Assembly: GCF_035916755.1 (NCBI RefSeq)
Contig: NZ_JAYWIX010000003.1
Location: 1-64,000, forward strand
Reading direction: 5' to 3'
Source: Rothia sp035916755
GTDB lineage: Bacteria; Actinomycetota; Actinomycetes; Actinomycetales; Micrococcaceae
DNA: 64,000 nt
This document shows positions 8,663-17,136 of the stretch, piece after piece (the stretch's first letter is position 1; each line of letters starts with the position of its first letter). The notes beneath the pieces are model-generated. The model worked only from the letters and a program-made list of their open reading frames with translations. It did not search any database and was not told where the DNA came from. The position numbers and the translations under genes are program-made.

Positions 8663-10405
8663 CTACTCAGCAGCGTCGCGCAGTGCGCGGTTCACCGCTG
8701 AAATCATCGCCTTGAGTGAAGCACGGGTAGTTGAACTGTCGATACCGACACCCCACAGCACCCTGCTCCCCACCGCTGCCTCAATGTACGAGGCTGCCTG
8801 GGCGCTCGCAGCAGAAGCCAGGGTGTGCTCCGAGTAGTCGAGCACGCGGACGTCCACGCCCTCCTTGGCCAAAATTGACTGCAGGGCTTCGATGGGGCCG
8901 CTACCCTGACCCACTCGGTTGTAGGTATGGCCAGCAATATTCAGGCCAACCCGCATGGTGGTCTCGCCGTGCTCCTCAGAGTCAATGGAGAGCGATTCAA
9001 TGCGGTACTTGCCCCAGCGGGCGTCCGCTTCCCTGCTCGGCAGGTACTCATCGGCAAAAATATCCCACAGGGCCTTGCTCTCAACCTCACCGCCCTGGGC
9101 ATCGGTCTGAGCCTGCACAATAGCAGAGAACTCCTGCTGGGCGCGCTTGGGCAAATCGAGCCCAAAGTCCTTCTTGAGCAGATAGGCCACACCGCCCTTG
9201 CCCGACTGGGAGTTCACACGAATCACAGCCTCGTAGGTACGGCCCAGATCCTTGGGGTCAATGGGCAGGTAGGGAACAGCCCAAACCAAATCATCGACGC
9301 TCTTACCCTGCTCAGCAGCGTCCTTCTCCATGCGCTCGAAGCCCTTCTTGATGGCGTCCTGGTGCGAGCCTGAGAAGGCGGTAAAGACCAGGTTGCCGCC
9401 GTAGGGGGAACGCTCGTGAACGGGCAGCTGGTTACAGTACTCAACGGTTCGACGAATCTCGTCGATATCGGAGAAATCAATTTCGGGGTCGATACCCTGG
9501 GTGTACATGTTCAGACCCAGGGTAATCAGGTCAACGTTACCGGTGCGCTCACCGTTGCCAAAGAGGCAGCCCTCGATACGGTCTGCGCCGGCCAGATAGC
9601 CCAGCTCAGCCGCAGCTACACCGGTACCCCGGTCATTGTGGGGGTGCAGGGAGAGAATGACGTGCTCCCGGTTGGTCAGGTTGCGGCTGACCCACTCTAC
9701 GGAGTCGGCATACACGTTAGGGGTAGCCATCTCAACGGTGGCCGGAAGATTGATGATAACCTCGTTGCCCTCTCCAATACCCAGCTCATCGGTGACAGCG
9801 TTGCAGACCCGCACCGCGTACTCCAGCTCGGTGCCGGTGAAGGACTCAGGTGAGTACTCGTAGGTGATCTTGGTGTCGCCAGCTAGCTGCTCTTCGTACT
9901 TCTTGCAGAGACGGGCACCGGTGAGGGCGATGTCCAAGATACCGTCCTGGTCCTGGTTGAAAACCACGCGGCGCTGCAGCACAGAGGTGGAGTTGTAGAA
10001 GTGGACGATAGCCTTGGGAGCCCCGTCGATGGCCTCAAAAGTCTTCTGGATCAGGTGCTCACGGCACTGCACCAGCACCTGAATGGTGACGTCGTTGGGA
10101 ATGTGGCCCTCTTCGATGAGGGTACGTACGAAGTTAAAGTCGGTGGCTGAAGCTGAGGGGAAGCCGACCTCAATTTCCTTGTAGCCCATCTTGACCAAGA
10201 GCTTGAACATGGCTAGCTTGCGCTCGGTATCCATGGGGTCAATCAGGGCCTGGTTGCCGTCACGCAAATCGACAGCGCACCAGCGGGGGGCCTTTGTCAT
10301 GGTCTTGTCAGGCCAGGTGCGGTCGGGCAGGGAAACCTGAATCTGCTGGTCAAAGGGCACATACTTGTGTGCGGGCATGGGTGAGGGCTTCTGAAAGTTT
10401 TTCAT
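8663..10405 (-). CDS. leuA: 2-Isopropylmalate synthase
   Basis: A 580-residue enzyme that condenses acetyl-CoA with 2-oxoisovalerate, the first committed step of leucine synthesis. The TIM-barrel domain has the metal-binding WCAVDLRDGNQALIDPM region near residues 42-58 and the HPHNDRG HxH motif. The C-terminal ~130 residues form the LeuA allosteric domain through which leucine inhibits. Length fits the long actinobacterial type. ATG at 10405 has AAGG eight bases upstream. It stands as a single gene with its own terminator; a leader peptide and alternative hairpins upstream suggest leucine-dependent control. Confidence 0.97.
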   Translation of the reverse strand: MKNFQKPSPMPAHKYVPFDQQIQVSLPDRTWPDKTMTKAPRWCAVDLRDGNQALIDPMDTERKLAMFKLLVKMGYKEIEVGFPSASATDFNFVRTLIEEGHIPNDVTIQVLVQCREHLIQKTFEAIDGAPKAIVHFYNSTSVLQRRVVFNQDQDGILDIALTGARLCKKYEEQLAGDTKITYEYSPESFTGTELEYAVRVCNAVTDELGIGEGNEVIINLPATVEMATPNVYADSVEWVSRNLTNREHVILSLHPHNDRGTGVAAAELGYLAGADRIEGCLFGNGERTGNVDLITLGLNMYTQGIDPEIDFSDIDEIRRTVEYCNQLPVHERSPYGGNLVFTAFSGSHQDAIKKGFERMEKDAAEQGKSVDDLVWAVPYLPIDPKDLGRTYEAVIRVNSQSGKGGVAYLLKKDFGLDLPKRAQQEFSAIVQAQTDAQGGEVESKALWDIFADEYLPSREADARWGKYRIESLSIDSEEHGETTMRVGLNIAGHTYNRVGQGSGPIEALQSILAKEGVDVRVLDYSEHTLASAASAQAASYIEAAVGSRVLWGVGIDSSTTRASLKAMISAVNRALRDAAE

Positions 10406-10465
10406 CGTGATGACCTTAGATGTTGAGAGCGGTGAGGAAGGGGGGGCGTCCCGGGTAGCACTGAC

Positions 10466-10501
10466 CCGTATCGAAGCTACACCCGGGGCGCTTCGATACG
10501 G
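10466..10501 (-). promoter_or_regulatory. leuA leader: alternative RNA hairpins
   Basis: On the minus strand CCGTATCGAAGC (10501-10490) pairs perfectly with GCTTCGATACGG (10477-10466), enclosing a 12-base loop. The loop and the 3' flank can form a competing pairing, CCCGGGT-gt-AGC with GCTACCCGGG (down to about 10445), so the two folds exclude each other. The leader peptide's Leu codons lie directly 5' of the first hairpin and its stop codon lies inside it. No U-run follows, so control could be translational rather than by classic termination. Confidence 0.65.
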
Positions 10502-10533
10502 CAGATAAGGAGTACCAGTGTCATCTCACTCAT
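10477..10533 (-). CDS. leuA leader peptide
   Basis: An 18-codon reading frame, MSEMTLVLLICRIEAPRV, ending 71 bases before leuA. It has clustered branched-chain codons (Leu-Val-Leu-Leu-Ile) immediately before a strong hairpin, the hallmark of ribosome-sensing attenuation. A second ATG three codons in could also be the start; neither has a strong Shine-Dalgarno sequence. Leader peptides upstream of leuA are known in actinobacteria; assignment here rests on codon content, position and hairpins. Confidence 0.65.
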   Translation of the reverse strand: MSEMTLVLLICRIEAPRV

Positions 10534-10557
10534 ACTGTCACGGTATCACGCAGAGAC

Positions 10558-10678
10558 GGGGGGGGGCGGCACCCGCCCCCGCCCCCCCACGAGAATGAAC
10601 CCCGGGGGGGGTGGGTAAATCACGCAACGTCCCCGTTAAGCCCGCGGCGGGGGGGGCGGACCCCCCGGCCCCCCCCCC
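10558..10678. repeat. Poly-G / poly-C low-complexity patch
   Basis: About 120 bases dominated by homopolymers: G runs at 10558-10566, 10604-10611 and 10649-10656, and C runs at 10576-10580, 10582-10588, 10661-10666 and 10669-10678. The 10649-10666 part can fold as a G8/C6 hairpin and might terminate the LCP gene. Several G-tracts lie close enough for G-quadruplex formation. Nothing coding is seen. Run lengths may be unreliable because homopolymers are error-prone in sequencing. Confidence 0.7.
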
Positions 10679-10708
10679 GTCCACTATATGGAACCGCTGG
10701 GTGGGTGC

Positions 10709-12172
10709 TTAGTAGCTGAAGGACTGCTGGCAGGTTACCTGGTCGGCAGTCTGACCGGTAGCCCCGGCCGCGATTTCAGTGGTAGGAGCGGCGATAGTAT
10801 CGCTCTCAGCCAGGTCCTCGCCCAGAATGACAGCTATACCCACATAAAGGTCTGAGGGAATCAGCGAGGTGATACCGAAGAGGTCAGCAATAGCCTGAGC
10901 CTCAGCGTCGTAGCCGTAGGGGTAGTAAATTGCCGACTCGGTGTAGACCGCATCAGTGGTATCTATCGTGACTGAGGTGAAGCCAGCCTGCTCAATCTTG
11001 GGAGCTAGCTCTTCGGCCCGGTTTTCATCACCGGTGGCGTCGGTGACACTCACCCCCAGGGAGTAGGCCAGTTCAACGGCAGGTGCGGACGATTCACTTG
11101 CGCTGGCAGTGGCAGCGGGGGCAGGCTCGACCAGGGATTCATCACTCTGAAGTTTGGTGAAGAAAGCCTCTGCATCAGCAGAGAGCTGGAGCTTGTTCTC
11201 GTCGTAGACGTAGGGCTCGTTCGGGACGGTTGCAAAGACGACCTTGCTCAGGTCGATGTTGGCAAAGATAGAGCCGATGCTTACCAGATTACCCAGGTTA
11301 GTCAGTTCCTTATCGACTGTGACGTTCTGGGTAATAGCTTCAGCGATGTTGAGTAGCATGGCCGGGTTAGTGAGAGTTCCTTCAGCCTGGACCTTCCGCA
11401 GCAGGGAGGCCAGGAAGCTCTGCTGAGCCTGGATGCGGGCGGTATCGCTACCGTCGCCGAAGCCGTGACGAGAACGTAGGAAGGCCAGGGCCTGTTCACC
11501 CTCAACACTTGAGGTTCCGGCGGGGAGCTTGAGCCCGCTGTAGGTGTCGTCAATCGGCTCGGTCACACAGACCTCAACGCCACCCACGACGCTCGATAGG
11601 GCTTTGACGGCGTTAAAGTCCACCAGCATGAAGTGGTCGATAGCCACGCCAGTGAGATTGCTGATTGTGGCCACGGTGCAGCCGGGACCGCCGCGTTCGA
11701 GAGACTCGTTAATCTGGGTTTCTTCGGTGGCCGGGTAGACTTCGCCCGTCTCAGCGTCGGTGCACTTGGGAATATCGACCATGAGGTCGCGGGGAAAGGA
11801 GATGACGTTGACGTTTGAACGGTCTTCGCTCACCTGAACCAGCATCATCACATCGGAACGGGCCCCGGATGCGGCGTCCTCAGCAGTACCGTAGGCCCCG
11901 TTGTTACCGGCACGGGTATCGGAACCAATCACGAGAATATCGAGAGGTCCACTGGCAAGGTTCGACGACAGCTCACCAATGTTCATCTCGGCGGTCTGCA
12001 CGTTGCTGCGCAAACGCACCAGGGCAAAACCGCTAAAGGCAACCACCATAGCGAGAAGGGCAACGCACGAGAGTGCTATCCACTTGACCCGCTGGGACTT
12101 AAGGGGCTGGTTGCTCATATGACGCCCCAGGGGCGTAACAACTCGCTGCGGGGGCTGACCCTGTGGCGCCAT
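10709..12172 (-). CDS. LytR-CpsA-Psr (LCP) family cell-wall glycopolymer ligase
   Basis: A 487-residue membrane-anchored protein. One helix (about residues 31-53) is followed by an extracellular LCP domain with DILVIGSDTRAG, the VISFPRDLMVDIP motif with its catalytic-site Arg and the LRSRHG...DTARIQAQQ region. An Ala/Ser-rich linker near residue 350 leads to a LytR C-terminal domain (about 367-470). LCP enzymes move glycopolymers from lipid carriers to peptidoglycan. ATG at 12172 has GGAG nine bases upstream; an inner ATG at residue 19 has no such site. It follows era by 99 bases and may have its own promoter. Confidence 0.9.
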   Translation of the reverse strand: MAPQGQPPQRVVTPLGRHMSNQPLKSQRVKWIALSCVALLAMVVAFSGFALVRLRSNVQTAEMNIGELSSNLASGPLDILVIGSDTRAGNNGAYGTAEDAASGARSDVMMLVQVSEDRSNVNVISFPRDLMVDIPKCTDAETGEVYPATEETQINESLERGGPGCTVATISNLTGVAIDHFMLVDFNAVKALSSVVGGVEVCVTEPIDDTYSGLKLPAGTSSVEGEQALAFLRSRHGFGDGSDTARIQAQQSFLASLLRKVQAEGTLTNPAMLLNIAEAITQNVTVDKELTNLGNLVSIGSIFANIDLSKVVFATVPNEPYVYDENKLQLSADAEAFFTKLQSDESLVEPAPAATASASESSAPAVELAYSLGVSVTDATGDENRAEELAPKIEQAGFTSVTIDTTDAVYTESAIYYPYGYDAEAQAIADLFGITSLIPSDLYVGIAVILGEDLAESDTIAAPTTEIAAGATGQTADQVTCQQSFSY

Positions 12173-12271
12173 AAAAGGTATCTCCGATTCGTCTACGGTA
12201 CGGGGGTGACCGATTCTTCAGCCCAGCTTAGGGGTAAAACTGGGAGGAAACTCCTGATAAGAGGGGAAAAC

Positions 12272-13354
12272 TTAGAAGCCCAGCTTGCCCAGCGCACGGG
12301 GGTCGCGCTGCCAGTCCTTGGCAACCTTCACGTGAATGGAGAGGAAGACCTTGGTACCGAGCAGGGCCTCGATGTTCTTACGGGCAGTTTGACCGATTTC
12401 TTTCAGGCGAGTTCCCCGCTTGCCAATGATAATCCCCTTTTGGGAGTCTCGCTCCACAAAGAGATTCACGTGAATATCGAGCAGGGGGTTATCCTCGCTA
12501 CGGCCCTCGCGCAGTTCCATCTCTTCAACGGTGACGGCTACCGAGTGGGGCAGCTCGTCCTGCACGCCTTCCAGAGCCGCTTCTCGCACCAGTTCAGCTA
12601 CCAGGGTGGCCTCAGGCTCGTCGGTCAGCTCGCCGGTGGGGTACAGAGGGGGTGAGTCAGGCAGGTAGGAGGAAAGGAGCTTCGCGACCTCTTCTACCTG
12701 GTAGTCCTTGACCGCAGAAACCGGGATGATATCTGCCCAGCCGCCACGGCCGTCATTAACGGGAACAGGCGCAGCCTTACCCTTCTCGCGAGTAGCGGCC
12801 GGGCCGCTGCCCTTACGGAAGGGAAGCTCCTCCCCCTTCTTCTTGCGTTCCTGACGTTCGCGGCGCTGCTGGCGGGCAGCCCGCTCAGCGCTCATAATCT
12901 CGTCGCCCAGCGCCGAAACGGCAAGAAGCTGCTCGGTCAGCTGCTCATGGCCCACCTTATCGGCCTTGGTGACGATAGCTACGATGGGCTTGTTGCCCGA
13001 GGCCGCTAGCTGCTGCGCAATGTAGCGGTCACCGGGACCGATTTTTTCGTCGGCAGGAATGCAGAAACCAATGACGTCGACCTCAGAGAGCGTCTGCGCC
13101 ACCATGTCGTTCAGACGCTCACCTAGCAGGGTACGGGGGCGGTGCAGGCCGGGGGTATCAACCAGCACCAGCTGGAAGTCCTCACGGTGCACAATACCGC
13201 GGATGGTGTGGCGGGTAGTCTGCGGGCGGTTGGAGGTAATAGCGACCTTCTGCCCGACCAGCGCATTGGTGAGGGTTGACTTACCGGCGTTGGGGCGGCC
13301 TACCAGAACGGCAAAGCCCGCAGTATAGTCGTCGGGGAAGGAAGCAAACTCCAT
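12272..13354 (-). CDS. era: GTPase Era with an unusual charged insertion
   Basis: Era binds the 3' end of 16S rRNA during 30S assembly. GTPase motifs are G1 GRPNAGKS (19-26), G3 DTPG (66-69), G4 TKAD (129-132) and G5 SAV (213-215), followed by a KH domain with GIIIGKRGTRLKEIG (307-321). At 360 residues it is longer than the usual ~300. The extra length is a Lys/Arg/Glu-rich segment at about residues 150-204, between G4 and G5, normally some 25 residues apart. The reading frame is intact through it. It follows corC in the hrcA-dnaJ-rsmE-phoH-ybeY-corC-era run. Confidence 0.95.
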   Translation of the reverse strand: MEFASFPDDYTAGFAVLVGRPNAGKSTLTNALVGQKVAITSNRPQTTRHTIRGIVHREDFQLVLVDTPGLHRPRTLLGERLNDMVAQTLSEVDVIGFCIPADEKIGPGDRYIAQQLAASGNKPIVAIVTKADKVGHEQLTEQLLAVSALGDEIMSAERAARQQRRERQERKKKGEELPFRKGSGPAATREKGKAAPVPVNDGRGGWADIIPVSAVKDYQVEEVAKLLSSYLPDSPPLYPTGELTDEPEATLVAELVREAALEGVQDELPHSVAVTVEEMELREGRSEDNPLLDIHVNLFVERDSQKGIIIGKRGTRLKEIGQTARKNIEALLGTKVFLSIHVKVAKDWQRDPRALGKLGF

Positions 13355-13393
13355 GCAGATACTCCAATGATGGGATTAAGTAATGTCTTGGCT

Positions 13394-14671
13394 TTACTTT
13401 ACAGGGTGTTGCAGCGCGGGGTCTGCCCAAACAGAGAGTGTGCCAATCTTATTGCGGCGCCCACGAGAACCAATGGCCTTAATGTGAATGCCCTCAACAA
13501 CAACTTCGCTGCCGATAATCGGTACCCGGCCCAGATGCTTAGCTAGCAGACCGCCGACCGTATCAACGTCTTCATCATCAAGTTCTAGGCCGAAGAGCTC
13601 GCCCAGCTCCCAGATGCTCAGGCGGGAACTAATCTTGAAGGTACCGTCCTCTTGCAGGGTAATTTCGGGCTTCTCGTTGTCGTACTCGTCAGAGATATCG
13701 CCGACCAGTTCTTCAATGAGATCTTCTAGGGTTACAAGACCGGCGGTTCCGCCGTACTCATCAACGACCACTGCGACGTGGGTAGACTCACGTTGCATTT
13801 CCTTGAGCAGATCCATCACGCGCTTGGATTCTGGCTCATAGCGGACCGGGCGCATGAGAGAGGTAATGCCCAGGCTCTCAAGGTTTGCCCCTGCCTCGCG
13901 TGAGGCGGCCAGGGCGTCCTTGAGGTAGAGCATGCCACGCACATCATCAAAGGACTCCCCCAACACCGGCACACGGGAGTAGCCCGACCGCAAGAAGAGG
14001 GAGATAGCATCGTCCAGGCTTTCGGTCACGTCAACCGTCACCATATCGGCACGCGGTACCATAATTGAGCGGATGCGGGTCTCATCGAGTTCAAAGATGG
14101 ACTGCACCATCTCGGCCTCGTCGTCCTCAATAGCCTCAGAAGAGCTGGCGCGGTCAACGAACTCAAGAATCTCATCTTCAGTGAAGATGCCGGTAACCTG
14201 CTCGGAGTCCTTGGGGCTGACCTTGCGGGACAGGGCGGTGAGAGCGGACGAGAAGGGGCGGGTCAGCACGCCCAGCCCGTAGACCACCCCGGCCATCGCC
14301 GAGAAGACCTGGGTGTGCTTGGTGCGGCCTACCAGGCGGGGGGCGACCCCGAAGAAGGCAAAGACCACAACGGTCATGACCAGCAGGGTGACCAGGATGC
14401 TCACCCAGGTGCGGCTGAACAGGTCGTGGACCAGCAGGAAGAAACAGACGACCGAAGACACCTCAGCCAGAACCCGCCAGATACGCAGGGAGCGGAAGTA
14501 GGGCTCGGGGTCAGCGAGAATAGCCCGAATACTCTTGTTCTCGGGCTCCTCCCCCAGGCGCTGGGCCTCAGAGCGGGGCAGGTAGGTGTAGGACGACTCA
14601 ACGGCGGTGAGCAGGTAGCCCACTAGGACTAAGAGTAGGACGGCGCAGGCCAGCAGAGCAGAAGAAAGCAC
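13394..14671 (-). CDS. Hemolysin C/CorC-type CBS-domain membrane protein (CNNM family)
   Basis: A 425-residue protein with an N-terminal CNNM transmembrane domain (helices at about 3-24, 61-80, 86-108 and 120-140), a pair of CBS domains (about 200-320, including the VVVDEYGGTAGLVTLEDLIEELVGDI region), and a C-terminal CorC/HlyC domain (about 335-415). The family is linked to divalent-cation (Mg2+/Co2+) export. The GTG start overlaps the end of ybeY closely (four-base gap), which places it in the same operon as ybeY and era, an order common in Gram-positive genomes. The name 'hemolysin' is historical. Confidence 0.9.
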   Translation of the reverse strand: MLSSALLACAVLLLVLVGYLLTAVESSYTYLPRSEAQRLGEEPENKSIRAILADPEPYFRSLRIWRVLAEVSSVVCFFLLVHDLFSRTWVSILVTLLVMTVVVFAFFGVAPRLVGRTKHTQVFSAMAGVVYGLGVLTRPFSSALTALSRKVSPKDSEQVTGIFTEDEILEFVDRASSSEAIEDDEAEMVQSIFELDETRIRSIMVPRADMVTVDVTESLDDAISLFLRSGYSRVPVLGESFDDVRGMLYLKDALAASREAGANLESLGITSLMRPVRYEPESKRVMDLLKEMQRESTHVAVVVDEYGGTAGLVTLEDLIEELVGDISDEYDNEKPEITLQEDGTFKISSRLSIWELGELFGLELDDEDVDTVGGLLAKHLGRVPIIGSEVVVEGIHIKAIGSRGRRNKIGTLSVWADPALQHPVK

Positions 14672-14674
14672 CGG

Positions 14675-15181
14675 TTAGTGCCTCGTTTCTACAGGTGCCG
14701 GGCGCCCCAGGAACTCTTCAAGAATGGTGCGCTGAATACCGAACATTTCAGCCTCTTCTTCCGCCGTAGCGTGGTCATAGCCCAGGCAATGGAGGATGCC
14801 ATGGGTGGTGAGCAGGCAGAGCTCATCGAGGGTGCTGTGGCCGGCGTCTGCCCCTTGGCGGGCGGCAACGGGCGGGCACAAGACAATATCGCCGAGGACG
14901 CCGGTGGCCGGCTCCTCGTCGGTACCGGGGGTCAGCTCGTCCATGGGGAAGCTCATCACGTCGGTGGGGCCGGGCAGGTCCATCCAATCGATGTGGATGC
15001 GCTCCATTTCGCTTTCGCCCACAATAGCGATAGACAGCTCGGTATCGGGTGAAACCTTCATGTGAGTAAAGGCGTGGGCTACCAGCTTCTCCAGCACACC
15101 GGTATCGACAGCCTCAAAAGACTCACGCACAAAGTCGCTCGCCTCTGCGCCGGGCTCTTCAATATCAAACTCAATATTCAC
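14675..15181 (-). CDS. ybeY: rRNA maturation endoribonuclease YbeY
   Basis: A 168-residue zinc endoribonuclease involved in 16S rRNA 3'-end maturation and ribosome quality control. The three zinc-binding histidines are in HGILHCLGYDH near residues 130-140. It lies between phoH (four-base gap) and the corC homologue, an arrangement conserved across many bacteria and consistent with a single transcript that also carries era, another 16S maturation factor. Confidence 0.95.
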   Translation of the reverse strand: MNIEFDIEEPGAEASDFVRESFEAVDTGVLEKLVAHAFTHMKVSPDTELSIAIVGESEMERIHIDWMDLPGPTDVMSFPMDELTPGTDEEPATGVLGDIVLCPPVAARQGADAGHSTLDELCLLTTHGILHCLGYDHATAEEEAEMFGIQRTILEEFLGRPAPVETRH

Positions 15182-15185
15182 GGGG

Positions 15186-16286
15186 CTAGGCCTTCTCTTC
15201 GGGGGTTACATCGATACCTGACTGCTGTAGTAGCTTTTCGGCCGCAGCCTCAATGGTCTGGCGCTTAACCTTGCGATTGCGGCGGCGCTCCATCGAGGTC
15301 TTGGCATCGTCCCACTTATCGTAGGCACTCACAATATCCGAGACCAGGGAGTGGCGCACCACGTCCTCGGCCTGCAGAACCGCGAAATGGATATCGTCAA
15401 TACCCTCAAGAATCTGGCGAATCTGCTTCAGACCTGAGGCCTGACCACCGGGCAGGTCCACCTGGGTGACGTCACCGGTAATCACCATCTTGGAGCCAAA
15501 GCCCAAGCGGGTCAGGAACATCTTCATCTGCTCCACCGTAGTGTTCTGCGCTTCGTCCAAAATAATGAAAGCGTCGTTCAGGGTGCGACCGCGCATATAG
15601 GCCAGGGGCGCCACCTCAATTGTCCCGGCCTCCATCAGGCGGGGAATGGTCTCGGGGTCCATCATGTCGTGCAGCGCATCGTAAAGCGGGCGCAGATAGG
15701 GGTCAATCTTCTCGTTCAACGACCCGGGCAGGAAGCCTAGGCGCTCGCCAGCTTCAACAGCGGGGCGGGTCAGAATAATGCGGTTGACTTCCTTTGACTG
15801 GAGGGCCTGTACCGCCTTGGCCATGGCCAGGTAGGTCTTACCGGTACCTGCCGGGCCGATACCAAAGACCACCGTGTTGGCATCGATAGCATCGACATAG
15901 GACTTCTGGTTAATGGTCTTGGGGCGAATATTCTTGCCCCGGGAGCTCAGAATATTCTGGCTGATCGCGGTTGCTGGGTGTGAGAGGCTGGCGGTCATCA
16001 TGCCCATGATGCGCTTGACCACCTCGCCGGTGACCTGGGTGTCGTTCTCTACCAAAATGGTGAGTTCAGCCAGCAGACGGACGGTGGTGGCTACAGTTTC
16101 TGAGGGGCCGGTAACGATGACGTCTAGCCCCTTGGGGCGAATGGCAAGACCAGGGAAGGCCTGCTCAACCAGGGTGATGTTTCCGTCGTGGGGGCCAAGC
16201 ACCGCGACCATCTCTTCGGTTGACCGGAAGGAAAAGGTGCGGGCAACAGAGAGGGGGCGGCTGCTAGCCGTAGATGAGGTAGTCAT
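15186..16286 (-). CDS. phoH: PhoH family ATPase
   Basis: A 366-residue PhoH-like P-loop ATPase. A KH-like N-terminal part precedes the Walker A motif GPAGTGKTYLA (about residues 147-157) and the Walker B region IILDEAQNTT; a basic tail follows. The family is thought to act as an RNA-directed ATPase, sometimes with YbeY, whose gene lies immediately downstream. The start is ATG at 16286, and 82 bases separate it from the rsmE stop. Confidence 0.93.
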   Translation of the reverse strand: MTTSSTASSRPLSVARTFSFRSTEEMVAVLGPHDGNITLVEQAFPGLAIRPKGLDVIVTGPSETVATTVRLLAELTILVENDTQVTGEVVKRIMGMMTASLSHPATAISQNILSSRGKNIRPKTINQKSYVDAIDANTVVFGIGPAGTGKTYLAMAKAVQALQSKEVNRIILTRPAVEAGERLGFLPGSLNEKIDPYLRPLYDALHDMMDPETIPRLMEAGTIEVAPLAYMRGRTLNDAFIILDEAQNTTVEQMKMFLTRLGFGSKMVITGDVTQVDLPGGQASGLKQIRQILEGIDDIHFAVLQAEDVVRHSLVSDIVSAYDKWDDAKTSMERRRNRKVKRQTIEAAAEKLLQQSGIDVTPEEKA

Positions 16287-16368
16287 AGATGCCCGTGCGG
16301 GCTGTCAGAGCTCCTTGAAATACAAAGCGTACGCGGTAGTTCTTACTTTACCTGTAGCAGAACGGGAT

Positions 16369-17127
16369 TTACCAGCGTCCTAGCGCAACGTTGAGGGCAG
16401 AAATAGCGGCTGCACCGGCGGTGGAACTGCGGAGGATTTCTGGGCCAAGCAGCACCGTATGGGCCCCGGCTTCTGCGAGCAGGTCGAGTTCTCGGGGGCT
16501 GATACCGCCTTCGGGGCCAACGATAAAGTAGACCTCTTTCACCCGATCGGTCAGGTACTTTTCAAGAGCTTGGGTGAGACGGTAGTCTGCCTGCTCGTGG
16601 AGAACCAGGAAGAGACCGTCCTCCCCCAGCTCGTGGGCAAGATCGGCTAAATCTGCGGTCGAGTGCTGCTCGTAGACCGGGGGCAACAGGGCCCGGCGGG
16701 ACTGCTTCGCTGCTGCCCGCACCGTATTCTGCCACTTAGCCCGTGCTTTGACGGCCCGCTCCATCTTCCAGCGCACAATCGATCGGTCGGCGCTCCAGGG
16801 CACAATACCGTGGGCACCCAGCTCGGTGGCCATTTCAATGGCCTGGATATCCCTATCCCCCTTAGCCAAGGCCTGCACCAGGTATATCTCTACCCCCACC
16901 GTATCTTCGGTGAGCTCGAGGACCTCAAGCACGGGGCCGTCCTGGCCCAGCTCAGTAACCCGGGTGATAGCGCGGTTGCCCTCACCGTCTACCACATCGA
17001 GCCCTTCCCCGAGTTCCGGACGTTTGACGAGGGCGTGGTGCCCCTCATCGCCAGTCAGGTGCAGGGTGGCACCTGGCGTCAGGGCAGCCAGCTCGTCAGG
17101 TTCGATGTAGTAGACAGCATTGCTCAT
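16369..17127 (-). CDS. rsmE: 16S rRNA (uracil-1498-N3)-methyltransferase
   Basis: A 252-residue SPOUT-class methyltransferase that modifies U1498 of 16S rRNA using S-adenosylmethionine. An N-terminal PUA-like domain leads to a trefoil-knot catalytic domain with the family motifs VGPEGGISPRELDLL and LGPEILRSSTA near the C-terminus. It follows dnaJ by nine bases on the same strand, so it is likely cotranscribed with hrcA-dnaJ, a common Gram-positive arrangement. Confidence 0.94.
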   Translation of the reverse strand: MSNAVYYIEPDELAALTPGATLHLTGDEGHHALVKRPELGEGLDVVDGEGNRAITRVTELGQDGPVLEVLELTEDTVGVEIYLVQALAKGDRDIQAIEMATELGAHGIVPWSADRSIVRWKMERAVKARAKWQNTVRAAAKQSRRALLPPVYEQHSTADLADLAHELGEDGLFLVLHEQADYRLTQALEKYLTDRVKEVYFIVGPEGGISPRELDLLAEAGAHTVLLGPEILRSSTAGAAAISALNVALGRW

Positions 17128-17136
17128 GGAATCGTC

